Shown here: positions 1 to 8,563 of the stretch, piece after piece
Layout: every line of letters begins with the position of its first letter
Position numbering within the stretch: the stretch's first letter is position 1
Source: Ruminococcus sp. AF31-8BH
GTDB taxonomy: Bacteria; Bacillota; Clostridia; Lachnospirales; Lachnospiraceae
Length of the DNA stretch: 64,000 nucleotides
Direction: 5' to 3'
Assembly: GCF_003460605.1 (NCBI RefSeq)
Contig: NZ_QTVN01000012.1
Coordinates: forward strand, 68,263-132,262
The notes under the pieces: generated by a model
Seen by the model: only the letters and a program-made list of their open reading frames with translations
Databases searched by the model: none
Told to the model about the DNA's origin: nothing
Position numbers and translations under genes: made by a program

Positions 1-1029
1 CTCACAAAGAGATCCTGTAATGTCATACAGATGATCGCAAGGCTGATCCTCCTTGCCAAGAACGGTAATATGATGATAAGCACCGTACATAGCCGGACGC
101 ATCAGGTTTACTGCACAGGAATCCACGCCGATATATTCCTTGTGGGTATGTTTCTCATGGATTGCCTTGGTTACCAGGCAGCCATACGGTCCCATCATGA
201 AACGTCCCAGCTCAGTGTAGATTGCCACATCTCCCATTCCTTCCGGAACAAGAACTTCCTCGTAAACCTTGCGCACACCCTCTCCGATCACACGGATATC
301 ATTAGGTGTCTGTTCCGGACGATACGGAATACCGATACCACCGGAAAGATTGATAAACTTAATGTGCGCTCCTGTCTCCTTCTGAAGCTTAACAGCAAGC
401 TCAAACATTACCTTTGCAAGCATTGGGTAATATTCGTTCGTTACAGTATTGCTGGCAAGAAATGAATGGATACCAAACTCCTTTGCACCCTTGCTTTTAA
501 GAATACGGAAAGCATCAAAAATCTGTTCCGTTGTCATACCGTATTTGGCATCTCCCGGATTGTCCATAATATCATTGCTGATCTTGAATACTCCGCCTGG
601 ATTATAGCGGCAGCTGATAATTTCCGGAATCCTGCCTACAGCCTTTTCCACACTCTCAATGTGAGTGATATCATCCAGATTAATAATTCCACCAATTTCA
701 TCTGCATACTTAAACTCTTCGTTCGGAGTATCATTGGAGGAAAACATAATGTCTCCCTTTCCGCAGCCGATTGCCTTGGAAAGCATAAGCTCTGTCATGG
801 AAGAGCAGTCACAGCCGCAGCCATATTCCTGCAGAATCTTAATGAGAAATGGATTAGGTGTTGCTTTTACGGCAAAAAATTCCTTAAATCCCTTATTCCA
901 TGCAAATGCTTCCTTTAAAGCCTGTGCATTCTCACGGATTCCCCTCTCATCATAGAGATGGAACGGTGTAGGATACTTCTTTGCAATTTCCTGAACCTTC
1001 TCCAATGTTACAAAAGGTGTTTTTTTCAT
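1..1029 (-). CDS. lysA: Diaminopimelate decarboxylase, 3' end cut by window
   Basis: PLP-dependent decarboxylation of meso-diaminopimelate to lysine, the last step of lysine synthesis. The 343 codons present run to the first base of the window, so the C-terminus lies outside. Seen: FFAVKATPNP with the PLP lysine at residue 55, HSFLASN, SGGIGIPY, a YTELGRFMMGPYG block and RPAMYGAYHH near the cut, all at the positions expected for fold-III PLP decarboxylases. The usual EPGR is ELGR here. The ATG at 1029 has GAGGAG 7-8 bases upstream. It starts 38 bases after the pyk stop on the same strand, so co-transcription with pyk is likely. Confidence 0.93.
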   Translation of the reverse strand, partial: MKKTPFVTLEKVQEIAKKYPTPFHLYDERGIRENAQALKEAFAWNKGFKEFFAVKATPNPFLIKILQEYGCGCDCSSMTELMLSKAIGCGKGDIMFSSNDTPNEEFKYADEIGGIINLDDITHIESVEKAVGRIPEIISCRYNPGGVFKISNDIMDNPGDAKYGMTTEQIFDAFRILKSKGAKEFGIHSFLASNTVTNEYYPMLAKVMFELAVKLQKETGAHIKFINLSGGIGIPYRPEQTPNDIRVIGEGVRKVYEEVLVPEGMGDVAIYTELGRFMMGPYGCLVTKAIHEKHTHKEYIGVDSCAVNLMRPAMYGAYHHITVLGKEDQPCDHLYDITGSLCE

Positions 1030-1067
1030 AATAGTTTCTCCTCGTTTATAAAATGTACAGCTATTTG

Positions 1068-2501
1068 TTACTTAGCCTCAATCACATGAAGCATGTTTGT
1101 AACAGCACCCTCCCTGGTCATATTCGTAGCCGGATCTCCTACAGTAAACACGATCAGATCGCCCTTCTTTGCAAGACGCTTTCTGCGGACAACGCTCATG
1201 GCCTGGGAAATAATATGCTCTGTGGAATCCTTCTCATATCCCTTCAACGGAGTCACACCCCAAACCAGCTGCAGTCTGTGAAGAACCGTATCACTGGGCG
1301 TAACTGCATAGATGGGAACAGCCGGGCGGAAATTGGAGATCAGTCTGGCCGTTCTTCCGCTAAAGGTAGGCGTTACAATAGCTTTTACCTTCAAATCTCT
1401 TGCTGTTTGTACTGCTGCAAGCCCCACAGCACTGGAAACACGGCTCTCTCCGCACATATTACGGCCATGGGTGTAGGACTCGTAATTCAGATGAGGCTCT
1501 GTATTCTGTGCGATTTCTACCATCATTTTCAGTGCCTCCAGCGGGTATTTACCTGCCGCAGTCTCACCTGACAGCATAATTGCATCTGTACCGTCATAAA
1601 TAGCATTTGCAACATCTGCAACCTCTGCTCTTGTTGGACGCGGATTGCGGATCATGGAATCCAGCATCTGTGTAGCTGTGATAACCGGAACGTAATTTTC
1701 GTTGCATTTGCGGATGATCATCTTCTGAATGTAGGGAACCTCACTCGGAGGAATCTCCACTCCAAGATCACCTCTGGCAACCATAATTCCATCTGCTGCC
1801 TTAATGATCTCGTCGATATTCTCAACGCCCTCTGCATTCTCAATCTTGGCAATGATACCAATATCCTGACCGCCGTTTTCATCCAGAAGCTGTCTGATTT
1901 CCCGGATTGCCTTTGCATCCCGGACAAAGGAAGCTGCAATATAGTCAAATTCCTGCTGAATTCCAAATAAAATATCAGCTTTATCCTGCTCTGTAATTCC
2001 CGGAAGTTTCACTTTCACATAAGGGACATTGATTCCTTTACGCTCGCCAAGCTCACCGCCATTTAAAACACGGCAGACAATGTCACAGTTCTTTATATTC
2101 TCGATTTCCAGCTCGATCAGACCATCATCGATCAGGATTTTGCCGCCTTTTTTAACATCCTTATGCAGATTCTCATACGTAATGGCAACACGGGTTTCAT
2201 CTCCCTCTATGTCACCTGTGGTAAGTGTAAATTCACTTCCTGTTTCCAGCATAACCTTCTTATGATCCTTCAGAAGCTTGGTACGGATCTCAGGTCCCTT
2301 GGTATCAAGAAGCATAGCAACAGGAATATTCAGCTCTTCCCTCAGGTTCTTGATCATGTCCACGCGCCCTCTGTGTTCTTCATGAGAGCCATGGGAAAAA
2401 TTAAAACGGGCAATATCCATTCCGGCACGCATCATAGCTTTCAATACAGTTTTCTTACTGGAGGCCGGTCCCAGAGTACAGATGATTTTTGTTCTTTTCA
2501 T
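1068..2501 (-). CDS. pyk: Pyruvate kinase
   Basis: Converts phosphoenolpyruvate and ADP to pyruvate and ATP in glycolysis. The 477 residues give the complete A, B and C domains. Seen: TKIICTLGP at the N-terminus, ARFNFSHG, LLDTKGPEIRT, and the IAKIENAEG signature with catalytic K219, followed by MVARGDLGVEIP. It lacks the C-terminal PEP-utilising-type extension of the roughly 585-residue Bacillus and Clostridium enzymes, so it is the short form. The 138-bp leader holds a small dyad (CTCAC/GTGAG, about 2541-2556) of unknown meaning. lysA follows 38 bp downstream. Confidence 0.96.
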   Translation of the reverse strand: MKRTKIICTLGPASSKKTVLKAMMRAGMDIARFNFSHGSHEEHRGRVDMIKNLREELNIPVAMLLDTKGPEIRTKLLKDHKKVMLETGSEFTLTTGDIEGDETRVAITYENLHKDVKKGGKILIDDGLIELEIENIKNCDIVCRVLNGGELGERKGINVPYVKVKLPGITEQDKADILFGIQQEFDYIAASFVRDAKAIREIRQLLDENGGQDIGIIAKIENAEGVENIDEIIKAADGIMVARGDLGVEIPPSEVPYIQKMIIRKCNENYVPVITATQMLDSMIRNPRPTRAEVADVANAIYDGTDAIMLSGETAAGKYPLEALKMMVEIAQNTEPHLNYESYTHGRNMCGESRVSSAVGLAAVQTARDLKVKAIVTPTFSGRTARLISNFRPAVPIYAVTPSDTVLHRLQLVWGVTPLKGYEKDSTEHIISQAMSVVRRKRLAKKGDLIVFTVGDPATNMTREGAVTNMLHVIEAK

Positions 2502-2639
2502 AGCAGTTTATCCCTCTGTTTGTAATAGTTTACAGAACCTCACATCTATAGTGAGTTCCCGGAATCCCAAGGAAGCAAAACCATCTGCTTCACCCCCGGA
2601 TTCTGTTTAAAGTATGTGCCAAAGCATATTGAAAAGGCT

Positions 2640-3497
2640 CTACTTCACATGTGTATGAGTAAAAAGATGGTCCTGGCAGTACTCATAATTTCCGTTACAT
2701 CTGGAGCAAAAGCGAAATTCCAGATTGGGATCATCAAGCTCGGTGCGCCCGCAAATTGCACATTTATGCTTGGTCAGTGCACCACCGCCTGACCCGGTAC
2801 GTCCTCTTGGCTCCATCGCCCTGCGAAATTCATTCCTTCTGTGGACCTCCTTCGGATTATACCGACTGAAATCCTTACTTCCAAAGTAAAAAATAATGAA
2901 GTTCAACAGTGAAGCCACAATAGGGATCACCAGATACCATGCACCTGCCATAATGTACTGAATCATTTCATATGCAACAATCACTACATAGAAAACCGCC
3001 ATCCACTTCATCTTCACCGGAATGATAAACATAAGAAGAACCGACATATCCGGATAGCACATTGCATATGCAAGGAATGTGGACAAGCTGATATAATAGG
3101 TGGAGAATACGCTTCCTACCAGAACATTCCCTCCAAGAAGGAAGTATAAAATAAAAGCGCCTATAATTGTAAACAGGATTCCCGAAAAAATATACAAAGT
3201 ATATTTAAAGGTACCAATCGTACGCTCCAGTGACGTTCCGATCGGATAATAAAAGAATAAAACCGCAATTGCAAACCAGAGTACACCTGCAGTACTTGGC
3301 GGATACAAAACCCATGTCACCAGTCTCCATATCTGTCCACGCAAAATATACGCCGGTTCCAGACTCAGCCAGTTCAGAAGGCTTGGATTTATGATCGTAA
3401 GCGCATAGCCAATCACGTAACAAACAATAATGTAAACTGTCAGATTGGGAATTCCGAATCTTCCATATTTGCGTTCCCACTTGTCAATAAATTTCAT
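2640..3497 (-). CDS. Rhomboid-like membrane protein without catalytic residues, C-terminal zinc ribbon
   Basis: About 285 residues: a short basic N-terminus, six hydrophobic segments over residues 10-205, then a soluble tail with two CxxC pairs (CAIC and CSRC) and a further Cys and His, which resembles a zinc ribbon. The hydrophobic pattern and the WRLVTWVLYP block match rhomboid-family membrane proteins. The GxSG serine motif and the later histidine of active rhomboid proteases are not visible; the corresponding stretch reads YYISLSTFLAYA. The ATG at 3497 is preferred over the one 12 bases upstream because GGAGG lies five bases before it. The corA stop is 22 bases upstream, so the two form an operon. 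Function unknown; a non-proteolytic rhomboid is the best description. Confidence 0.8.
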   Translation of the reverse strand: MKFIDKWERKYGRFGIPNLTVYIIVCYVIGYALTIINPSLLNWLSLEPAYILRGQIWRLVTWVLYPPSTAGVLWFAIAVLFFYYPIGTSLERTIGTFKYTLYIFSGILFTIIGAFILYFLLGGNVLVGSVFSTYYISLSTFLAYAMCYPDMSVLLMFIIPVKMKWMAVFYVVIVAYEMIQYIMAGAWYLVIPIVASLLNFIIFYFGSKDFSRYNPKEVHRRNEFRRAMEPRGRTGSGGGALTKHKCAICGRTELDDPNLEFRFCSRCNGNYEYCQDHLFTHTHVK

Positions 3498-3519
3498 GTA
3501 ATCCTCCATTCTCTGATGA

Positions 3520-4461
3520 TCAGAAAAATTTCTTCTTGGATAGAATCACTGCCGCCACAATACTTACCAGAACGGACAACACGATTACCACTAAAAATCC
3601 CCATTTATCTGCTGAAAAAGGCATTCCTGCAGGACTTAGGTTCATGCCGTAGGCACTGAACACAATGGTGGGAATACTCATAACAATGGTAATGACAGAT
3701 AAAACCTTCATAACCACGTTCAAGTTATTGGAAATAACAGATGCAAAGGTTCCCATCATACTGCTCAGGATACCGCTGTAAATGTTCGCCATCTCAATTG
3801 CCTGCTTATTCTCTATGATAACATCCTCCAGAAGATCTGTGTCCTCCGGATACTGCTTGATACTCTCTACTTTCAGAAGCTTCTCCAGCACTACCTCATT
3901 GGAACGAAGAGAGGTTGTAAAATAGACCAGTGATTTCTCCAGTTCCAAAAGCTCTAATAATTCCTGATTCCTAGTAGACATATGAAGCTTCTCTTCTACC
4001 TGCTCGCTCTTCTTATCTATAATTCGCAGATAATGCAGGTACATGGTCGCATTGCGATACAGAATCTGCAGAATAAATCTGGTCTTCATATAGGTAAAAA
4101 AGTTCCGCACCCTTCCTTCCATAAAACGGGTAAGTACCTGCGTATCCTCCAGACATACGGTAATGATCATTTTCCTGGTAACTATAATGCCCAGAGGGAT
4201 GGTGCCGTACCAATCCTTTTCATTACGTTCCTCAATGATCGGAACATCTACAAGTATCAGGGTATAATTGTCTTCCACTTCGATACGGGAACGCTCTTCT
4301 TCATCAAGAGGTGCCCGAAGATCATCCACTTCAATTCCAAATCGCTCGGATATCTCAAATATCTCAGTTGCAGTAGGATTGGTCATCGCAATCCAGCAAT
4401 CCTCCTGTGGCTCCTGGATTTCATGAATTGCCCCTTCTATTGTCTTGAAAACCCTTACCAC
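3520..4461 (-). CDS. corA: CorA-family Mg2+ or divalent cation channel
   Basis: CorA-type pentameric magnesium channel of the membrane. The 313-residue protein has a long cytoplasmic alpha/beta plus helical domain, then two C-terminal membrane helices. The YGMN signature that ends the first helix is present (SAYGMNLSPAG). The GTG at 4461 is chosen as start because GGAAGGAG sits eight bases upstream and the promoter predicts transcription starting near 4491; the longer reading from 4482 would leave almost no leader and no binding site. First gene of an operon with the rhomboid-like gene. Confidence 0.9.
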   Translation of the reverse strand: MVRVFKTIEGAIHEIQEPQEDCWIAMTNPTATEIFEISERFGIEVDDLRAPLDEEERSRIEVEDNYTLILVDVPIIEERNEKDWYGTIPLGIIVTRKMIITVCLEDTQVLTRFMEGRVRNFFTYMKTRFILQILYRNATMYLHYLRIIDKKSEQVEEKLHMSTRNQELLELLELEKSLVYFTTSLRSNEVVLEKLLKVESIKQYPEDTDLLEDVIIENKQAIEMANIYSGILSSMMGTFASVISNNLNVVMKVLSVITIVMSIPTIVFSAYGMNLSPAGMPFSADKWGFLVVIVLSVLVSIVAAVILSKKKFF

Positions 4462-4497
4462 AATCTGCACTCCTTCCATCACAAAAATACAGTTTCC

Positions 4498-4526
4498 ATT
4501 ATAATTTGTACAAGAAATTTTGTCAA
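4498..4526 (-). promoter_or_regulatory. Sigma-A promoter of corA operon
   Basis: Perfect TTGACA (4521-4526), 17-base spacer and perfect TATAAT (4498-4503) on the minus strand. Transcription should begin near 4491, about 30 bases before the GTG start. Confidence 0.85.
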
Positions 4527-4541
4527 TTCTAATAGATTCGG

Positions 4542-4570
4542 TTTACAAATTTTTAGCATTTCGCTATAAT
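4542..4570 (+). promoter_or_regulatory. Sigma-A promoter of aroC
   Basis: TTTACA (4542-4547), 17-base spacer, TATAAT (4565-4570) on the plus strand, back to back with the corA promoter. The leader to the aroC ATG is about 58 bases. Confidence 0.8.
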
Positions 4571-4634
4571 GTCTTTAACAACACATTCGTACTTTAATAC
4601 GATATAGTCAAAAAACAGAAAGGATTTTACGCCT

Positions 4635-5726
4635 ATGAGTCAGTCAACATTCGGAAAAAAATTCACAGTAACTACCTGGGGAGAATCTCACGGCAAGGCA
4701 CTTGGGGCAGTTGTGGACGGAGTACCTGCAGGACTTTTCCTTACAGAGGCCGACATTCAGGTTTATCTGGATCGCAGAAAGCCTGGACAGAGCCGCTACA
4801 CTACATCCCGCAGTGAGGGTGATCAGGTAGAAATTCTCTCCGGCGTATTCGAGGGCAGAACTACAGGAACTCCCATCTCCCTGATCGTGTATAATAAGGA
4901 TCAGCGTTCCCAGGATTATGGAAATATTGCCCAGACTTACCGTCCCGGACATGCGGATTTTGGCTTTGACAGCAAATACGGTTTTCGGGATTACAGAGGC
5001 GGAGGACGTTCCTCCGGACGGGAGACCATCGGCCGGGTAGCAGCCGGTGCCATTGCAGCTAAGATTCTTAAAGAGCTTGGCATTACCCTGCAGACATATA
5101 CAAGCTCTATCGGACCTGTCTCCTGCCAGGGCTTTCATCCTGAGGTGATTTCGGAGAATTCTTTTTATATGCCGGATATGGTTGCCGCAAAAAAAGCAGT
5201 CCAGTATCTGGAGCAGTGCATGAGAAAAAATGACAGTGCAGGCGGCGTGATCGAATGCCGTATTAATGGTGTTCCTGCAGGTATCGGAGACCCTGTTTTT
5301 GGCAAGCTTGATGCAGCATTTGCGCAGGCACTGATGTCTATTGGCGCAGTCAAGGCTGTAGAAGTCGGTGACGGTGTAAAGGTTTCTTCCATGAAAGGCT
5401 CCACGGATAATGACGGTTTCCACATGGAAGACGGCAAGATCACAAAAACCACCAATCACGCCGGAGGTATCCTTGGCGGCATCAGTGACGGCGGACAGAT
5501 TCTTCTTCGCGCCCATGTAAAGCCTACTCCGTCCATCTCTCAGGCACAGCAGACTGTCACCAGGACCGGAGAAAATATTTCCATCGAAATCAAGGGGCGC
5601 CACGACCCGGTGATCGTGCCAAGAGCCGTTGTAGTTGTAGAATCTATGGCTGCCATCACCCTGGTAGATGCCATGTTCTCCAACATGAGCGCCCGCATGG
5701 ATTATGTGAAGGATTTTTATCTGTAA
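4635..5726 (+). CDS. aroC: Chorismate synthase
   Basis: Converts 5-enolpyruvylshikimate 3-phosphate to chorismate with reduced FMN, the last common step of aromatic amino-acid synthesis. The 363 residues are full length. Seen: TTWGESHGKALG with the first catalytic histidine, RPGHADF with the second, the GGGRSSGRET block and the AGGILGGISDG block. The ATG at 4635 follows an AAAGGA site. It stands alone: its own promoter lies upstream and a terminator follows the foldback element. Confidence 0.96.
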   Translation: MSQSTFGKKFTVTTWGESHGKALGAVVDGVPAGLFLTEADIQVYLDRRKPGQSRYTTSRSEGDQVEILSGVFEGRTTGTPISLIVYNKDQRSQDYGNIAQTYRPGHADFGFDSKYGFRDYRGGGRSSGRETIGRVAAGAIAAKILKELGITLQTYTSSIGPVSCQGFHPEVISENSFYMPDMVAAKKAVQYLEQCMRKNDSAGGVIECRINGVPAGIGDPVFGKLDAAFAQALMSIGAVKAVEVGDGVKVSSMKGSTDNDGFHMEDGKITKTTNHAGGILGGISDGGQILLRAHVKPTPSISQAQQTVTRTGENISIEIKGRHDPVIVPRAVVVVESMAAITLVDAMFSNMSARMDYVKDFYL

Positions 5727-5741
5727 GAAATGTCTTTTCCT

Positions 5742-5903
5742 AGAGCGTGTTTGAAAAAGGCTTTCTGCAAGATGTGCGTCACAATTTGTGGGAGATTTTG
5801 TCCGCATGAAGGCGCCGTAGCGGGCTACGGCAACTGAATTCGGGCAAAATCTCCCGCAAAGTGGGGCGTACAGATTGCGGGAATGATTTTTCAAACACGC
5901 TCT
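5742..5903. repeat. 162-bp foldback (MITE-like) element
   Basis: Perfect 17-bp terminal inverted repeats AGAGCGTGTTTGAAAAA (5742-5758) and its complement (5887-5903). The arms continue inward with imperfect pairing: GGGAGATTTTG near 5791 pairs with CAAAATCTCCC near 5851. The transcript would fold into one long hairpin. No coding potential. It lies between the aroC stop and the aroC terminator. A decayed relative lies at 19262-19340. Confidence 0.8.
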
Positions 5904-5906
5904 AAA

Positions 5907-5939
5907 GCTCCCTCCCGGATTCGGAGGGAGTTTTCTTTT
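5907..5939 (+). terminator. Terminator after aroC
   Basis: CTCCCTCC / GGAGGGAG stem with a seven-base loop, followed by TTTTCTTTT on the plus strand. Confidence 0.75.
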
Positions 5940-5972
5940 ACAAACTACTTAGTTCTAAATTTCTGCACTTGC

Positions 5973-6027
5973 AAAAACAAGGACAGCTATCTGCTTTTAC
6001 TTTCAGATAACTGTCCTTGTTTTTTAT
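5973..6027. terminator. Bidirectional terminator between aroC and lactonase gene
   Basis: Long stem AACAAGGACAG(C)TATCTG / CAGATAACTGTCCTTGTT with A-run on the left and T-run on the right, so it can stop transcription from both sides. It lies 22 bases past the stop of the minus-strand lactonase gene. Confidence 0.85.
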
Positions 6028-6048
6028 AATCGCTTTTTCACGAAAACA

Positions 6049-7134
6049 TCAGGCCTCCAAATCCTCAATGTCCTCTCCATCCGGAACCGGCCAGATGTTG
6101 ATGCAGTTCGGAGTCTCGATCTTACGGGGCTTGCCTTTCATCATAATGATGTTCTTCTCGTAGTCTACCTTGAAGGTGGTTACGCTGTTGCTGGAATGGT
6201 TGGCAACGGCAATGTGCTGGTTATCCGGGAAGATTACCAGGTCCTTCGGGTAATCACCGCTAACCGGAAGCACAAATTTGCGCTCCAGAAGTCCGGTCTC
6301 CCCATCTACCTCAAACATGGCAACGGTATTCTCACCTGCTGTTGTGCAGAACAGGTGCTTGCCGTCCGGTGCAAGCGCAAGTCCGGAAGCTGCATTGTGG
6401 GAAACACCAGTCTCCTTCTTCGCCAGAGTGGATACGCTCTGAAGCAGTTCAAACTCCGGAGCATCTCCGCTTCCGTCATAGCTGTACACCTTGATCTCAT
6501 TGCTCAGCTCAAAAAGAATGTATGCAAAACGTCCGTCTGCGCTGAAGCGGATAATACGCGGGCCGCTCTCTCTCGGGCAGCGGACAATATCTACAAGCTC
6601 AAGCTTGTCTGTGCGCTTATTGATGCGGTACACCTTTACCTGGTCGATTCCATTGTCTACTGCACAGAGATACTTATTGTCCGGTGTGGGACGCACGCAG
6701 TTTACATGAGGGCGGAAGTTGCGCTCTGCCACGCTTCCAAGTCCTGTATGGAACACGCCGTCCATAACGCTTCCAAGACGTCCATCCTTATGTGTATGCA
6801 CAACTGTCACCTTGCCATCATGATAGCCTGCAACGTAAAGATATTTGCCGTCTACGTCTGTTGCCAGGAAGCATCCGCGCATGCCGTCGATATCAACGCT
6901 GTTGATACGGGACAGATCACCGTTGTGATCACGCTTGAAAACCGCAACTCCTTCGTCCTCGATGGAATACAGATACTTGCCATTCTTGGACACTGCGGTA
7001 TAAGATGCATTGCTTACTTCCACTTCGCTTCTCTCTGTGAGAGTACCTTCTTCCAGGTTCACGTCATAAACCTGGATTCCTTTGCTGGTTCCGTGAGTAT
7101 AGGTACCTACATAAGCCACATATTTCTTCCCCAT
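6049..7134 (-). CDS. pgl: Lactonase-family beta-propeller (6-phosphogluconolactonase type)
   Basis: 361 residues of repeated WD-like blades (VAYVGTYTHG start, GKYLYSIEDEG, GKYLYVAGYHDG, NKYLCAVDNG, GRFAYILFELS, GKHLFCTTAG, NQHIAVANHS), the seven-bladed propeller of the YbhE/Pgl lactonase family. Known members hydrolyse 6-phosphogluconolactone in the oxidative pentose phosphate pathway, but related propellers cleave other lactones, so the substrate is inferred. No signal peptide, so cytosolic. Monocistronic, with a promoter that overlaps the 3' end of hemL. Confidence 0.85.
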   Translation of the reverse strand: MGKKYVAYVGTYTHGTSKGIQVYDVNLEEGTLTERSEVEVSNASYTAVSKNGKYLYSIEDEGVAVFKRDHNGDLSRINSVDIDGMRGCFLATDVDGKYLYVAGYHDGKVTVVHTHKDGRLGSVMDGVFHTGLGSVAERNFRPHVNCVRPTPDNKYLCAVDNGIDQVKVYRINKRTDKLELVDIVRCPRESGPRIIRFSADGRFAYILFELSNEIKVYSYDGSGDAPEFELLQSVSTLAKKETGVSHNAASGLALAPDGKHLFCTTAGENTVAMFEVDGETGLLERKFVLPVSGDYPKDLVIFPDNQHIAVANHSSNSVTTFKVDYEKNIIMMKGKPRKIETPNCINIWPVPDGEDIEDLEA

Positions 7135-7273
7135 TTGTCTAGCCTCCTACAGTCTCATTTCTGGAAACCATTTGCTTTCGCTGCTTTTCCGTTCTCAATC
7201 TGCAGCGGTCCTGGTTACTGTTCAGTACATTCCCAGTAACTGGTTTGGTTTCTTTTATGTAATTTGTAACTGA

Positions 7274-7302
7274 ATTATACCACACCCGGTTTCAAAGAAC
7301 AA
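7274..7302 (-). promoter_or_regulatory. Promoter of the lactonase gene
   Basis: TTGTTC (7297-7302), 17-base spacer, TATAAT (7274-7279) on the minus strand. The -35 box lies inside the last codons of hemL. The leader is about 130 bases and has no obvious structure. Confidence 0.6.
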
Positions 7303-8563
7303 GCTTTACTGCATCCAGAGTTTCCATAATAATTTCATCTGTGTGGGCAGCAGATAAGAACATTGCCTCAAACTGGGAAGGTGCCATGTGGATTCCCATT
7401 TTCAGCATTTTCTTAAAATACTCTGCAAAGGCCTTGGTATCAGAGGTTTTGGCGGAAACATAGTCCACTACAGGCTGCCCGGTAAAGAACAGACTTCCCA
7501 GGGAGCTGATGTGGTTCATCTGTACCTTCAGGCCCTTTTCCCGGGCAATTTTTTCCATGCCGCCGTAAAGCATCTGGCCCTTGGCTTCCAGTTCTTTATA
7601 AATTTCCTGATGATCGTATAAATATTTCAGCTGGATCAGACCTGCTGCCATGGCAACCGGGTTTCCGCTTAAGGTTCCTGCCTGGTAAACCTTTCCTGCC
7701 GGGGAAACCAGCTCCATCACGTCTCTTCTTCCGCCGTAAGCGCCCACAGGCATTCCTGCGCCGATGATCTTACCGTAGGTCACAAGGTCCGGAGTTACGC
7801 CAAAATACTGGGCTGCGCCCCCAAATGCCAGACGAAATCCTGTGATAACCTCATCGAAAATAAGAAGTGCATGATACTGATCACAAAGAGCCCGAAGCCC
7901 CTCAAGGAAGCCCTCGCATGGAGGAACCACACCCATGTTGGCTCCAACTGCCTCCACGATCACAGCTGCCACCTGGCCGTCTGCCTGTTCAAAAAGAGCC
8001 TTCACGCTGCCAATGTCATTGTAAACTGCCAGCATGGTATCCTCTGTGCATCCCTTTGGCACGCCTGCGCTGTCCGGCACGCCGCTTGTCATGACACCGG
8101 AGCCAGCACTTACCAGCATGGCATCGCTGTGTCCGTGATAGCAGCCTGCGAATTTGATGATCTTATTTTTCCCGGTAAAGCCTCTGGCAACACGGATAGC
8201 ACTCATAACGGCCTCTGTTCCGGAATTGACCATACGGATCATGTCCACATGAGGGATCCTCTCGCAGATAAACTCTGCCATCTCCACCTCAATCTCAGTG
8301 GCACAGCCAAAGCTTAAGCCGTTCTCACATGCCTTTAACACACTTTCCCGGATGGCCGGGAAATTATGGCCAAGGATCATCGGTCCCCAGGAATCAATGT
8401 AGTCAATATAGCGGTTGCCGTCCACATCGTAAATGTAGCAGCCGTCTGCCCTGTCAATAAATCTTGGTGCCTCTCCGATGGATCCGTAGGCACGCACCGG
8501 GCTGTTTACGCCTCCTGGAATCCTTTTTACTGCTCTTTCAAAAAGCTTCTCAGACTTTGTCAT
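7292..8563 (-). CDS. hemL: Glutamate-1-semialdehyde 2,1-aminomutase
   Basis: PLP enzyme that turns glutamate-1-semialdehyde into 5-aminolevulinate, second step of the C5 route. The 423 residues are full length. Seen: RIPGGVNSPVRA, MVNSGTEAVMSA, the IFDEVITGFR aspartate block and VTYGKIIGAG with the PLP lysine K265. Its ATG overlaps the hemB stop by one base, so translation is coupled. Last gene of the hem operon. Confidence 0.96.
   Translation of the reverse strand: MTKSEKLFERAVKRIPGGVNSPVRAYGSIGEAPRFIDRADGCYIYDVDGNRYIDYIDSWGPMILGHNFPAIRESVLKACENGLSFGCATEIEVEMAEFICERIPHVDMIRMVNSGTEAVMSAIRVARGFTGKNKIIKFAGCYHGHSDAMLVSAGSGVMTSGVPDSAGVPKGCTEDTMLAVYNDIGSVKALFEQADGQVAAVIVEAVGANMGVVPPCEGFLEGLRALCDQYHALLIFDEVITGFRLAFGGAAQYFGVTPDLVTYGKIIGAGMPVGAYGGRRDVMELVSPAGKVYQAGTLSGNPVAMAAGLIQLKYLYDHQEIYKELEAKGQMLYGGMEKIAREKGLKVQMNHISSLGSLFFTGQPVVDYVSAKTSDTKAFAEYFKKMLKMGIHMAPSQFEAMFLSAAHTDEIIMETLDAVKLVL

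Noticed and set aside
4644..5894. 416-codon open frame on the minus strand opposite aroC
   Set aside because: It is the shadow of aroC, which has all family motifs. The frame has no binding site and no recognisable domain, and runs into the foldback element.
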